From: an uncultured Sutterella sp.
GTDB taxonomy: Bacteria > Pseudomonadota > Gammaproteobacteria > Burkholderiales > Burkholderiaceae_F
Direction: 5' to 3'
Length of the DNA: 23,417 bases
Assembly (NCBI GenBank): GCA_900767875.1
Contig: CAAGAT010000028.1
Location: 1 to 23,417, forward strand
Positions 13,874 to 21,291 of this stretch are shown piece by piece; within the stretch, counting starts at the first letter, position 1; each line of letters begins with the position of its first letter. Below the pieces are notes generated by a model that did not search any database, was not told the DNA's origin, and saw only the letters and a list, made by a program, of their open reading frames with translations. A program made the position numbers and the translations under genes.

Positions 13874-15166
13874 ATGCAAAACAGTCTGACTCTGGCGCCC
13901 GTGGCGGGCGCCCGCGGCACCGTGGCGCTGCCGGGCAGCAAATCGATTTCCAACCGCGCCCTTTTTCTGGCGGCGATGGCCGAGGGCACCACGACATTGA
14001 CGGGCCTGCTGCGCGCCGACGATACCGCCCGCATGCTCGAGTCGCTGGAAAAACTTGGCATTGGCGTGGCCTTTGAAGGCGACACGAAAGTGCGCGTAAC
14101 GGGGTGCGCCGGCCGCGTGCCCGTCAAAAACGCCGAGCTTTTCATCGGCAACGCGGGCACGGCCGCCCGCACCCTGACGGCGCTTTTGGCCTTTGCCGGG
14201 GGTACATACCGCTTGGACGGCATCGCGCGCATGCGCGAGCGGCCCATCGGCGATCTGCTCGCGGCCTTAAGAAGCCTGGGTGCCGACATCGTCTGCGAAG
14301 AAAATCAAGGCTTTCTGCCGCTGCGCTTTGCACCGGCCGCCCGCTGCGGCGACGCGGTGAGCGTGCGGGGTAATGTCTCGAGCCAGTACCTCACGGCCCT
14401 TTTGATGCTCGCCCCGCTCATCGCCCCGGCCGAAGGGCTGACAATTCGCATCGAGGGCGAACTCATCAGCCGTCCCTACGTGGACATGACCGTGCGCATG
14501 ATGCGCGACTTCGGCGCAATGGTTCAGGAACTCGGCGGTGCCTTTGTCGTTTTGCCCGGCACCTACCGCGCCAAGAACGCTTATCGGGTCGAAGCCGACG
14601 CTTCGGGCGCGAGTTACTTTCTGGCCCTTGGGGCCCTCACCGGAGGCCCGGTGACCGTCACGGGCGTGGGCGAGGGCTCGATGCAGGGCGACGTGGCCTT
14701 TGCTGATGCGCTCGCCCTGATGGGCGCCCAGGTCGAAAAAACGGCCGAGGCCATCACCGTCTCGCGCGATCCGTCCGTTCGATTAAAGGGCATTGACCTT
14801 GACTGCACTCGCATTCCCGACGCGGCCATGACCTTTGTGCCGATGGCTCTGATGACCGACTCGCCCGTGCGCCTCACGGGCATTGCGAGCTGGCGCGTCA
14901 AGGAAACGGACCGCCTCGCGGCCATGGCCTGCGAAATGCGCAAGTTTGGGGCGAGTGTTGAGGAGGGACCCGACTATATCGTCGTGTCCAAGCCCGAGGA
15001 CGTCGGCCTGAGGGCAGCCACGGTCGACACCTATGACGACCACCGCATGGCCATGAGCCTGACGCTGGCCGCTTGCGCGGGCGTGCCCGTGACGGTCAAC
15101 GACCCGGGCTGCACGGCCAAGACCTACCCGAGCTTTTTTGAGGAGTTTGCGCGCCTGACCCGCTAG
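13874..15166 (+). CDS. aroA: EPSP synthase (3-phosphoshikimate 1-carboxyvinyltransferase)
   Basis: AroA adds the enolpyruvyl group of PEP to shikimate-3-phosphate, the step before chorismate. The 430-residue, class I-like protein shows LPGSKSISNRALFLAA (Lys23, Ser24, Arg28), the PEP and glyphosate loop IGNAGTAARTLTA (91-103), RERPIGDLLAALRSLGA, SSQYLTALLMLAP, the catalytic IPDAAMTF region, RVKETDRLAAMACEMRKFGA and DTYDDHRMAMSL. In the glyphosate loop, Thr100 stands where E. coli has Pro101 (NAGTAMRPL), and Ala98 where E. coli has Met. A GAGGAAA box precedes the ATG. The gene is fused to nothing and lies between tyrA and cmk, as in other Burkholderiales. Confidence 0.97.
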   Translation: MQNSLTLAPVAGARGTVALPGSKSISNRALFLAAMAEGTTTLTGLLRADDTARMLESLEKLGIGVAFEGDTKVRVTGCAGRVPVKNAELFIGNAGTAARTLTALLAFAGGTYRLDGIARMRERPIGDLLAALRSLGADIVCEENQGFLPLRFAPAARCGDAVSVRGNVSSQYLTALLMLAPLIAPAEGLTIRIEGELISRPYVDMTVRMMRDFGAMVQELGGAFVVLPGTYRAKNAYRVEADASGASYFLALGALTGGPVTVTGVGEGSMQGDVAFADALALMGAQVEKTAEAITVSRDPSVRLKGIDLDCTRIPDAAMTFVPMALMTDSPVRLTGIASWRVKETDRLAAMACEMRKFGASVEEGPDYIVVSKPEDVGLRAATVDTYDDHRMAMSLTLAACAGVPVTVNDPGCTAKTYPSFFEEFARLTR

Positions 15167-15186
15167 CGGGCGATACACGGGCGCGG

Positions 15187-15222
15187 GCGGGGCTGGGCAA
15201 ACCGGCCCCGCGCTCCTACAAT
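15187..15222 (+). promoter_or_regulatory. Candidate cmk promoter overlapping a hairpin
   Basis: TACAAT (15217-15222) has TGGGCA (15194-15199) 17 bases upstream. The -35 lies inside a hairpin of GCGGGGCTGG-like arms (15187-15196 with 15202-15211, one wobble), which has no immediate T tract. It may end some aroA transcripts while a new one starts. Confidence 0.4.
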
Positions 15223-15254
15223 TTACTTTTTTCCAAGAAAAAAAGAGGAATGCC

Positions 15255-15920
15255 GTGGCACAGACCAATTCCATTCCGGTGATCGCCATCGACGGCCCGA
15301 GCTCGAGCGGCAAGGGAACCGTGGCGGCGGCTCTGGCCCAAAAACTGGGCTTTCATTACCTTGACAGCGGTGCGCTTTACCGCCTCACGGCCCTGTCCGT
15401 TTTGAAGGCTGGGGTAAATCCCGGCGACGAGGCCGCCTGCGAGGCCGTTGCCCGCGCGATGCACCCCGTTTTCAAGGGCGGAAAAATTTTCCTCGGTGAG
15501 GAGGACGTCACGCAGGCCATCCGCGCCGAAGCCGTGGGATTGTGCGCCAGCCGCGTGGCCGCGCAGCCGGCGGTGCGTAGCGCCCTCACCGATCTGCAGC
15601 GCAATGCGCGCCGGGCTCCGGGCCTGGTGGCCGACGGCCGCGACATGGCTGGCGTGATCTTCCCGGACGCCGTTTTGAAGGTTTTTTTGACGGCCAGCCC
15701 CGAAGCGCGTGCGAAAAGACGCTTTAATCAGTTGATTGCCAAGGGGATTTCTGCTAATCTAAGCGACCTTACCCGTGACTTGGAAGAACGCGACCGTCGT
15801 GATCGCGAGCGCAAGGTTGCGCCCTGCGCTCCGGCCGAAGGTGCCCGAGTCCTCGATAACTCCGACATGGACGCCGAGCAGACGCTCGAAATGGTCCTGC
15901 GCTGGTACCGGGAACTCTAG
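15255..15920 (+). CDS. cmk: Cytidylate kinase
   Basis: Cmk phosphorylates CMP and dCMP with ATP, recycling pyrimidine nucleotides in the cytosol. The 221-residue protein has the P-loop GPSSSGKGT (14-22), DSGALYRLTAL, the CMP-binding DGRDMAGVIFPDA (family pattern DGRDIGTVVFPDA) and the lid segment RDRRDRERKVAPCAPAEGA. Translation starts at a GTG (15255) with AGAGGAA 5 bases ahead. An ATG at 15250 is in another frame, touches the Shine-Dalgarno, and stops after ten codons. It lies 88 bases after aroA and is followed by rpsA, the standard proteobacterial pair. An A+T-rich patch inside the gene (15732-15760) may be an internal promoter for rpsA. Confidence 0.96.
   Translation: MAQTNSIPVIAIDGPSSSGKGTVAAALAQKLGFHYLDSGALYRLTALSVLKAGVNPGDEAACEAVARAMHPVFKGGKIFLGEEDVTQAIRAEAVGLCASRVAAQPAVRSALTDLQRNARRAPGLVADGRDMAGVIFPDAVLKVFLTASPEARAKRRFNQLIAKGISANLSDLTRDLEERDRRDRERKVAPCAPAEGARVLDNSDMDAEQTLEMVLRWYREL
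15732..15760 (+). promoter_or_regulatory. Candidate internal promoter for rpsA within cmk
   Basis: TTGATT (15732-15737), 17 bases, then TGC-TAATCT (15752-15760), an extended -10 pattern, inside an unusually A+T-rich patch of cmk. Both hexamers are imperfect. Its use for rpsA is inference. Confidence 0.35.
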
Positions 15921-15953
15921 AAAAGCCGAGCACGGACGAACAAGTTTTTTCCG

Positions 15954-15982
15954 GAATGCTGGGACGGGGCCCGGCATTCTTT
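15954..15982 (+). other. Hairpin between cmk and rpsA (weak terminator or leader structure)
   Basis: GAATGCTGGG (15954-15963) pairs with CCCGGCATTC (15970-15979), with one wobble and a 6-base loop, followed by only TTTAAAT. It could partly end cmk transcripts, or be the first leader hairpin of rpsA. Confidence 0.45.
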
Positions 15983-15996
15983 AAATCTGCAAACAC

Positions 15997-16059
15997 CACC
16001 GACTGACGACCGCAAGGCCGGTACCCCGGGTCGGTGAGAATTTTCAACGTTCTATTTAA
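15997..16059 (+). promoter_or_regulatory. rpsA leader: hairpin and A+U-rich start region without SD
   Basis: CACCGAC (15997-16003) pairs with GTCGGTG (16030-16036), enclosing a smaller ACCG/CGGT stem (16009-16012 with 16019-16022). It is followed by 23 bases rich in A and T running to the ATG, with no Shine-Dalgarno. A structured leader lacking an SD is the known pattern in E. coli rpsA, where S1 represses its own translation. Confidence 0.5.
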
Positions 16060-17745
16060 ATGTCCAACACTACCAATACCGAATCTTTTGCCCAGCTTTT
16101 CGAGGAAAGCCTCGCCAAGCAGGAAATGCGTCAGGGTGAAGTCATCACCGCTGAAGTGCTGCGCGTCGAACACAACTTCGTCGTCGTGAACGCCGGCCTC
16201 AAGTCCGAAGCCTACGTGCCCGTCGAAGAGTTCAAGGACGACCTCGGCCAGGTGACCGTTCAGCCCGGCGACTTCGTTTCCGTGGCAATCGAATCGGCCG
16301 AAAACGGCTTCGGCGAAACGATCCTGTCCCGTGACAAGGCCAAGCGTCTGGCAGCCTGGATGAACCTCGAGAAGGCTCTGGAATCCGGCGAACTCGTCAC
16401 CGGCACGATCACCGGCAAGGTCAAGGGCGGTCTGACCGTCATGACCAACGGCATCCGCGCGTTCCTGCCCGGCTCGCTCGTTGACACCCGTCCCGTTAAG
16501 GACACCACCCCGTTCGAAGGCAAGACCCTCGAATTCAAGGTGATCAAGCTCGACCGCAAGCGCAACAACGTCGTGGTTTCCCGCCGCGCCGTCGTCGAAG
16601 CCAGCATGGGCGAAGAACGCGCCAAGCTGCTGAGCACGCTGCAGGAAGGCGCCGTCGTCAAGGGCATCGTCAAGAACATCACCGACTACGGTGCGTTCGT
16701 TGACCTCGGCGGCATCGACGGCCTGCTGCACATCACCGATCTGGCCTGGCGCCGCGTGCGTCACCCGAGCGAAGTCGTTCAGGTTGGCCAGGAAATCGAA
16801 GCCAAGGTCCTCAAGTTCGACCAGGAAAAGTGCCGTGTTTCCCTCGGCCTCAAGCAGCTCGGCGAAGATCCGTGGATCGGCATCGCCCGCCGCTACCCGC
16901 AGGGTACGCGCCTGTTCGGCAAGGTCACGAACATCACCGACTACGGTGCCTTCGTTGAAATCGAAACCGGCATCGAAGGTCTCGTGCACGTGTCCGAAAT
17001 GGATTGGACCAACAAGAACGTTGATCCCAAGAAGATCGTTGAGCTCGGCGAAGAAGTCGAAGTCATGGTTCTCGACATCGACGAAGACCGCCGCCGCATC
17101 AGCCTGGGCATGAAGCAGTGCAAGGCCAATCCTTGGGAAGAGTTCAACCAGAGCTTCAAGAAGGGCGACAAGGTCAAGGGCCAGGTTAAGTCGATCACCG
17201 ACTTCGGCGTGTTCATCGGCCTGCCCGGCGGCATTGACGGCCTCGTGCACCTCTCCGACCTCTCTTGGAACGAACAGGGCGAAGACGCCGTGCGCAAGTA
17301 CAAGAAGGGCGACGAAGTCGAAGCCGTCGTTCTCGGTATCGACACCGAACGCGAACGCATCAGCCTGGGCATCAAGCAGCTCTCCGGCGATCCGTTCAGC
17401 AACTTTGCCGGCACCCACGAACGCAACACGATCGTCAAGGGCACCGTCAAGAGCGTTGACGCTAAGGGCGCCGTGATCGATCTCGGTAACGACACCGAAG
17501 GCTACCTGCGCGCTTCCGAAATCGCTCCGGAACGCGTTGAAGACGCCACCACGCAGCTCACCGTCGGTCAGGAAGTCGAAGCCCTGATCACCAGCGTGGA
17601 TCGCAAGAACCGTTCGATCCAGCTCTCGATCAAGGCCAAGGATGCCGCCGAAGCCCGCAAGGCTCTCGACCGCGTCAACTCCGACGCCAGCGCCGGTACG
17701 ACCAACCTGGGCGCTCTGCTCAAGGCCAAGCTCGAACAGAAGTAA
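16060..17745 (+). CDS. rpsA: 30S ribosomal protein S1
   Basis: S1 binds mRNA on the small subunit and helps load transcripts with weak or structured starts. The 561-residue protein follows the E. coli S1 pattern closely from SFAQLFEESL onward. Six S1 (OB-fold) repeats lie at about 25-91, 109-175, 196-264, 281-351, 368-438 and 455-524; the first two are the diverged ribosome-binding pair, and the middle ones carry ITDYGAFV, LLHITD and LVHVSEMDW. The codon choice (mostly GAA, AAG, GGC, GTT/GTC) differs from the flanking biosynthetic genes and marks high expression. The ATG at 16060 has no Shine-Dalgarno, as expected if S1 controls its own start. ihfB follows 12 bases after the stop. Confidence 0.98.
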   Translation: MSNTTNTESFAQLFEESLAKQEMRQGEVITAEVLRVEHNFVVVNAGLKSEAYVPVEEFKDDLGQVTVQPGDFVSVAIESAENGFGETILSRDKAKRLAAWMNLEKALESGELVTGTITGKVKGGLTVMTNGIRAFLPGSLVDTRPVKDTTPFEGKTLEFKVIKLDRKRNNVVVSRRAVVEASMGEERAKLLSTLQEGAVVKGIVKNITDYGAFVDLGGIDGLLHITDLAWRRVRHPSEVVQVGQEIEAKVLKFDQEKCRVSLGLKQLGEDPWIGIARRYPQGTRLFGKVTNITDYGAFVEIETGIEGLVHVSEMDWTNKNVDPKKIVELGEEVEVMVLDIDEDRRRISLGMKQCKANPWEEFNQSFKKGDKVKGQVKSITDFGVFIGLPGGIDGLVHLSDLSWNEQGEDAVRKYKKGDEVEAVVLGIDTERERISLGIKQLSGDPFSNFAGTHERNTIVKGTVKSVDAKGAVIDLGNDTEGYLRASEIAPERVEDATTQLTVGQEVEALITSVDRKNRSIQLSIKAKDAAEARKALDRVNSDASAGTTNLGALLKAKLEQK

Positions 17746-17757
17746 TCGGAGGTTCGT

Positions 17758-18063
17758 ATGCGAGCCTTGACGAAATCAGAGTTGATTTCGCGGGTTTTCG
17801 GACGACATCCGATGCTGACCGGCCGCAACGCCGATGAGGCGGTCAACATCGTTCTTCGAGCGATGGTGAGCGCCCTGAGCCGCGGCATGCGCGTCGAAGT
17901 GCGAGGGTTCGGCAGCTTCTCCGTGAAGTACCGTCCCCCGCGCGAAGGCCGCAATCCGCGCACCGGCGAAACGGTTAAGGTTCCCGGCAAGTACGTTCCG
18001 TACTTCCGGGCCGGCAAGGAAATCCGCGATCACCTCAACGCGGAAGCCTTGAAGGACCAGTAA
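17758..18063 (+). CDS. ihfB: Integration host factor subunit beta
   Basis: IHF is a heterodimer that bends DNA sharply and supports transcription, recombination and replication. This 101-residue subunit shows the HU/IHF fold: TKSELISRVF at the start, VNIVLRAMVSALSRGMRVEVRGFGSFSV, then the DNA-contacting arm RPPREGRNPRTGETVKVPGKYVPYFRAGKEIRD. The arm has Pro in RNPRTG, the residue that inserts between base pairs. The GFGSF and RNPRTGE signature and the place right after rpsA, the usual position of ihfB, separate it from HU and IHF-alpha. It has a strong CGGAGG box and is co-transcribed with rpsA. A strong terminator follows. Confidence 0.96.
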   Translation: MRALTKSELISRVFGRHPMLTGRNADEAVNIVLRAMVSALSRGMRVEVRGFGSFSVKYRPPREGRNPRTGETVKVPGKYVPYFRAGKEIRDHLNAEALKDQ

Positions 18064-18102
18064 GGCTCCGCCCTTACCGGCTTTGTCCGAGGCTTCGTAT
18101 CC

Positions 18103-18135
18103 GCCCTGTCTTTCTTCGGAAAGGCAGGGCTTTTT
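18103..18135 (+). terminator. Intrinsic terminator after ihfB
   Basis: A 12-bp stem (18103-18114 with 18119-18130, one G-T wobble) closed by a C(TTCG)G tetraloop and followed by TTTTT. This is the clearest terminator in the window and ends the gyrA-to-ihfB cluster. Confidence 0.95.
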
Positions 18136-18192
18136 GCACCCGGCGCTCAAAAAATTTTCTCCTTCTCCCCCGCCGCCCTGCGGCACGGCGCC

Positions 18193-18211
18193 GCAACTTC
18201 GTTAAAGTTGC
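18193..18211 (+). repeat. Inverted repeat upstream of pncA
   Basis: GCAACTT (18193-18199) and AAGTTGC (18205-18211) form perfect 7-base arms around CGTTA. No T tract follows. It could be an operator for the pncA promoter or a leader hairpin; no regulator can be named from the sequence. Confidence 0.5.
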
Positions 18212-18281
18212 CCTCACGGACAAACGAGCACCGTGCGACAAGAGCGCACGCGCCCGTGACCGAAGAAAAACAACACGCATC

Positions 18282-18315
18282 AAGGAGAAGGCGGCCGAGA
18301 CGCCGCCGCAGCACT
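18282..18315 (+). promoter_or_regulatory. pncA ribosome binding region with hairpin between SD and start
   Basis: AAGGAG (18282-18287) lies 28 bases before the pncA ATG. GGCGGC (18290-18295) pairs perfectly with GCCGCC (18302-18307) between them. With the hairpin folded out, the distance from SD to ATG falls to 10 bases. This is the cleanest of three such arrangements in the window (also glnB and serC). Confidence 0.5.
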
Positions 18316-18957
18316 ATGACCAAGACGATAGATCTGACGAGCGCCGAGAGCGCGCTCATCGTGGTGGACGTTCAAAACGACTTTTTGCCGGGCGGCGCAC
18401 TGCCCGTGCCGCAGGGCGATGCGGTGGTCGAACCCATCAACGCCCTCATCGCCAACGCCTCGACCGTGGTTCTGACGGCCGACTGGCACCCGGCCGACCA
18501 CCAAAGCTTTGCCGCCAACCATCCGGGACACAACCCCTTTGAAACCGTGGACATGCCCTACGGCACGCAGGTGCTCTGGCCCGTGCACTGCACGGCGGGC
18601 TCGGCGGGTGCCGGCTTTGCGCCGCAGCTCAAAACCGACTCGGCGGCCCTCATTTTGCGCAAGGGGATGTGCGCGGCGCGCGACAGCTACTCGGCCTTTG
18701 TCGAGGCCGACCGCACCACCACGACGGGCCTGGCGGGTTGGCTGCGCGAGCGCGGCATCCGACGGATGGCCGTCTGCGGCTTGGCGGCCGACTACTGCGT
18801 GAGCTGGACGGCGCTGGATGCGGCCGCCGCGGGCTTTGACACGGTGGTGGTGACGGATGCGACCCGAGCCATTGCCCCCGAGACGCTCCGGGCGGCGCAA
18901 GTCGAGTGGCAAAAGGCCGGGGTCGGGACGGTGACGCTGGGCGACATTCTGATCTGA
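18316..18957 (+). CDS. pncA: Nicotinamidase
   Basis: PncA hydrolyses nicotinamide to nicotinate and ammonia, feeding the Preiss-Handler route to NAD that ends at NadE. The 213-residue cysteine hydrolase shows LIVVDVQNDFLPGGALPV with catalytic Asp18, the metal site TADWHPADH (Asp56, His58, His62), WPVHCTAGSAGAG, LRKGM with Lys116, and GLAADYCVSWTALDAAAAGF with nucleophile Cys161. The Asp-Lys-Cys triad and metal ligands are complete, which favours nicotinamidase over other isochorismatase-fold enzymes. The frame is open upstream to 18208, but that extension is Arg-rich and carries the SD and hairpin, so the ATG at 18316 is chosen. It lies in its own unit between the ihfB terminator and one near 18971-19018. 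Confidence 0.94.
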   Translation: MTKTIDLTSAESALIVVDVQNDFLPGGALPVPQGDAVVEPINALIANASTVVLTADWHPADHQSFAANHPGHNPFETVDMPYGTQVLWPVHCTAGSAGAGFAPQLKTDSAALILRKGMCAARDSYSAFVEADRTTTTGLAGWLRERGIRRMAVCGLAADYCVSWTALDAAAAGFDTVVVTDATRAIAPETLRAAQVEWQKAGVGTVTLGDILI

Positions 18958-18970
18958 CGAGCGTCAAGAC

Positions 18971-19018
18971 AAGCCGACGCCCTTTGCTGGAGACAGTTCG
19001 GGGCGGCCGGCTTTTTCT
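18971..19018 (+). terminator. Imperfect terminator after pncA
   Basis: AAGCC (18971-18975) pairs with GGCTT (19009-19013), and CGCCC (18978-18982) with GGGCG (19001-19005), with small mismatches between and a small CTG/CAG stem in the loop. TTTTTCTTT overlaps and follows the 3' arm. Confidence 0.55.
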
Positions 19019-19049
19019 TTGATCCGGCAGTGGTGTTTTTGCCTGAGTG

Positions 19050-19094
19050 TTGGCCGCAAAACAAGCGTTTGGCCGCAGGAGAAATGGGTAGAAT
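19050..19094 (+). promoter_or_regulatory. Candidate fimV promoter with twin TTGGCCGCA boxes
   Basis: TAGAAT (19089-19094) is a fair -10. No good -35 is present at 17 bases. TTGGCCGCA occurs at 19050-19058 and 19069-19077, 19 bases apart (about two helix turns) on the same face, which would suit an activator binding site. Confidence 0.4.
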
Positions 19095-19115
19095 CCAAAG
19101 ATTGAGGCGCGCGGT

Positions 19116-19143
19116 TCCAACGGGATGAAAAAAGCCCGTTGGA
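19116..19143 (+). other. Hairpin in the fimV leader
   Basis: TCCAACGGG (19116-19124) pairs perfectly with CCCGTTGGA (19135-19143) around a 10-base A-rich loop. No T tract follows, so it is a leader structure rather than a terminator. Confidence 0.6.
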
Positions 19144-19189
19144 GTGCGCCCGAACGCAACGCAAAGAAAGAAAAAAACGGGATAAGCAG

Positions 19190-21277
19190 ATGTCGGAAGC
19201 GATCACTTTCAAAAAGACTCTTGTGGCCGTGGCGGCCGCGGCCGTGGCGGGCGGCGCTTTGGCCGCCGAGCTTGGCAGCCTGACGGTGTTTTCGGCCGTG
19301 GGGCAGGCCCTCGATGCCGAACTGACGATTCGGGACGTGGACGCGCAAGCCGACAAGATCATGGTGCGTCTGGCACCCGAGTCGACCTACCGCCGAGTGG
19401 GCAAAAAGGTCGGCGTGCCGCTTTCCGATCTGACGCTCACGCTGTTGCGCAAGGATCCCTACACGGTCAAGATCGCCGGAAAAGAGGCTGTCGGCGTTGA
19501 CAAGTTCCCGCTTATTGTCGAACTCAACGACGGCGGCAAGGTCTCGGCCAAGCTCTATGAAATCCGCCTGCAGGCTCAGCCGGCCGCGCCGATGACTAAA
19601 CCCGGCTCGGCTTCCGAAAGCCCGGCCGTGACTGCGGCTCAGACGAGCCCGGCGGCTCCCACCAAACCTCAGGTGCCCGCAGCCTCGACCAAACCGGCCG
19701 CCAGCATGGAGCCTTCGGCCGTGCCCTCGGCGCAGACCGCGCCCAAGGCAACGCCCGAACCGACCTATGTGCCGCCCTTGCGTGAGCCCGTGACGCAACA
19801 GGAAAAGGCGCCGGTCCAAAAGGCTGCCGCTGCGGTCAAACCCGCCGTTAAGCCCGCCGCCAAGCCTACGGCCAAGGCTTCGGCCGAGACGCCCGTCAAG
19901 CTGCCCTTGAATCCGGCCGACTACGACCTTGACAAGCCCTTCCTCGTGCGTGACGGCATGACGATGTGGTCGATTGCCACGCTGTATCGTCCGCGCTATC
20001 CGCACGCCTCGATGGATCAGATTCTGGTGGCCTTCGTGCGCGCCAATCCGAGCGCCTACGAGCGCGGCCGCGTGAGCGGCGTCAAGCTCGGCAGCCGCTT
20101 GAAGGCGCCGCTGACCGATGAAGTCGCCGCCGTCGGCATCGACGAAGCCTGGGCGCTGGTGCGCCTGGCACCCAACGCCGATGCCCGCAAGGCACCGAGC
20201 GCCAAGTTGCTCGCCCGTGCCCATGCGCGCATGCCCAAGCAGGCGCCCGCCCTGTGGCGCCAGTACAAGGCCCAGCAGCCCAAGGCTCCCGTGATCAAGT
20301 CCGAGCCCAAGGCCGAACCCGTTAAGACCCCCGAGCCCGTCAAGGTGCCCGAGGCCGCCGCTCCGACGCAGACCCCGGCCGCCGCTGCCCCCGCCGGTAC
20401 TGCCGCCGCCACGGCGGGCGCTGATCCGCTCGCGGGCACCATTGCGCAGGCCGAGGCCGATCACAATGCCAAGATCAATGCCGCGCAACAGCCCGCCGCC
20501 GAGACGAGTTCCTCGTCCGCGCCGGCCGCCGAGACGACGGCCTCCAATGAACCGGCCGCCGAATCCACACCCGTGCCGGCCATGCCGGCCCTCACCGAAG
20601 AGGAGGAAGGTTCCTCGGACGGCTTCTGGGGCACGCTCTTGGGCATTCTCGTGGTGCTGGCCGGTGCCGCGGGCGGCGCCTGGTACCGGATGAGAAAACG
20701 TGCGGCCTCCGAGCGCCGCCGCGAAGACAACATGGGCGTGATCAAGTTCCGCAAGACGCAGGCGGCCGACGCCGAGCAGCTCAAGGGCGCCTCGGAAATG
20801 GTCGAACGCCGTCTGGAGTCCGAACGCGCCACCGAACGCATGCGGCAGGCTCAAAAGCAAGCCGAGCATGCGCGCATCGAACCGACCCTGGGCGCGGTCA
20901 AACCGCAGATGCCGCAAACCGAACCGCTCAAACCGACTGAGCAACCCGCTGCCGCCGACGAGACGGCAGAGCAGAGTGTCAAGCCGCAGGCTCCGAGCTC
21001 GGGCTTTGACGTGGCCGCCGCCTACGTGGGCGACGAGCCCGCGCCGAGTGCCGCCGAGGTCGCCCCGAGCGCTCCGGTCGCTCCCGCGGCGCCCACCGGC
21101 GATCTGAGCACGGAAGCCCTGGCGGGCAAGCTCGTCACGGCGCGCACCTACATCGGGGTGGGAGCTTATGCCGAAGCCAAGCGCGTGCTGCACGAAGTGA
21201 TGATCGTGGGCAATCAGGAGCAGCGCCGTCAGGCCGCCGAACTGCTCGCGCAGATCGAGCGCCTGACCAACCAGTAA
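19190..21277 (+). CDS. fimV: FimV-like inner-membrane protein with LysM-like domain
   Basis: FimV proteins are cell-pole hub proteins linked in Pseudomonas to type IV pili and twitching. The 695-residue product has a signal sequence (1-26), then the family N-terminal domain ELGSLTVFSAVGQALDAELTI (about 27-135), a Pro/Ala/Lys-rich linker, and a LysM-like segment at about 250-310 (FLVRDGMTMWSIATLYRP to VKLGSRLKAP). A second Ala/Pro-rich linker, one membrane helix at about 479-500, a charged cytosolic linker and the conserved FimV C-terminal domain (about 638-695, TARTYIGVGAYAEAKRVLHEV) follow. The N-terminal part is thus periplasmic and the end cytosolic. The start at 19190 puts the signal sequence first; an upstream ATG at 19139 would place 17 charged residues before it. 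truA follows 14 bases later, the usual neighbour. Whether type IV pili exist here is unknown. Confidence 0.9.
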   Translation: MSEAITFKKTLVAVAAAAVAGGALAAELGSLTVFSAVGQALDAELTIRDVDAQADKIMVRLAPESTYRRVGKKVGVPLSDLTLTLLRKDPYTVKIAGKEAVGVDKFPLIVELNDGGKVSAKLYEIRLQAQPAAPMTKPGSASESPAVTAAQTSPAAPTKPQVPAASTKPAASMEPSAVPSAQTAPKATPEPTYVPPLREPVTQQEKAPVQKAAAAVKPAVKPAAKPTAKASAETPVKLPLNPADYDLDKPFLVRDGMTMWSIATLYRPRYPHASMDQILVAFVRANPSAYERGRVSGVKLGSRLKAPLTDEVAAVGIDEAWALVRLAPNADARKAPSAKLLARAHARMPKQAPALWRQYKAQQPKAPVIKSEPKAEPVKTPEPVKVPEAAAPTQTPAAAAPAGTAAATAGADPLAGTIAQAEADHNAKINAAQQPAAETSSSSAPAAETTASNEPAAESTPVPAMPALTEEEEGSSDGFWGTLLGILVVLAGAAGGAWYRMRKRAASERRREDNMGVIKFRKTQAADAEQLKGASEMVERRLESERATERMRQAQKQAEHARIEPTLGAVKPQMPQTEPLKPTEQPAAADETAEQSVKPQAPSSGFDVAAAYVGDEPAPSAAEVAPSAPVAPAAPTGDLSTEALAGKLVTARTYIGVGAYAEAKRVLHEVMIVGNQEQRRQAAELLAQIERLTNQ

Positions 21278-21291
21278 GCCGCGAAACGAAC

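Noticed and set aside
15250..15282. ATG ten-codon frame overlapping the cmk GTG start
   Set aside because: The ATG touches the SD, leaving no spacing. The GTG 5 bases after the SD in the cmk frame fits better.
15769..17418. 549-codon open frame antisense to rpsA and cmk
   Set aside because: Repeated acidic and Phe/Asp patterns mirror the six S1 repeats on the plus strand. Not a separate gene.
18650..21193. 847-codon open frame on the minus strand
   Set aside because: It lies antisense to fimV and pncA. The translation is Gly/Arg/His-rich low-complexity, as expected from the complement of Ala/Pro/Lys-rich GC codons, with no domain.
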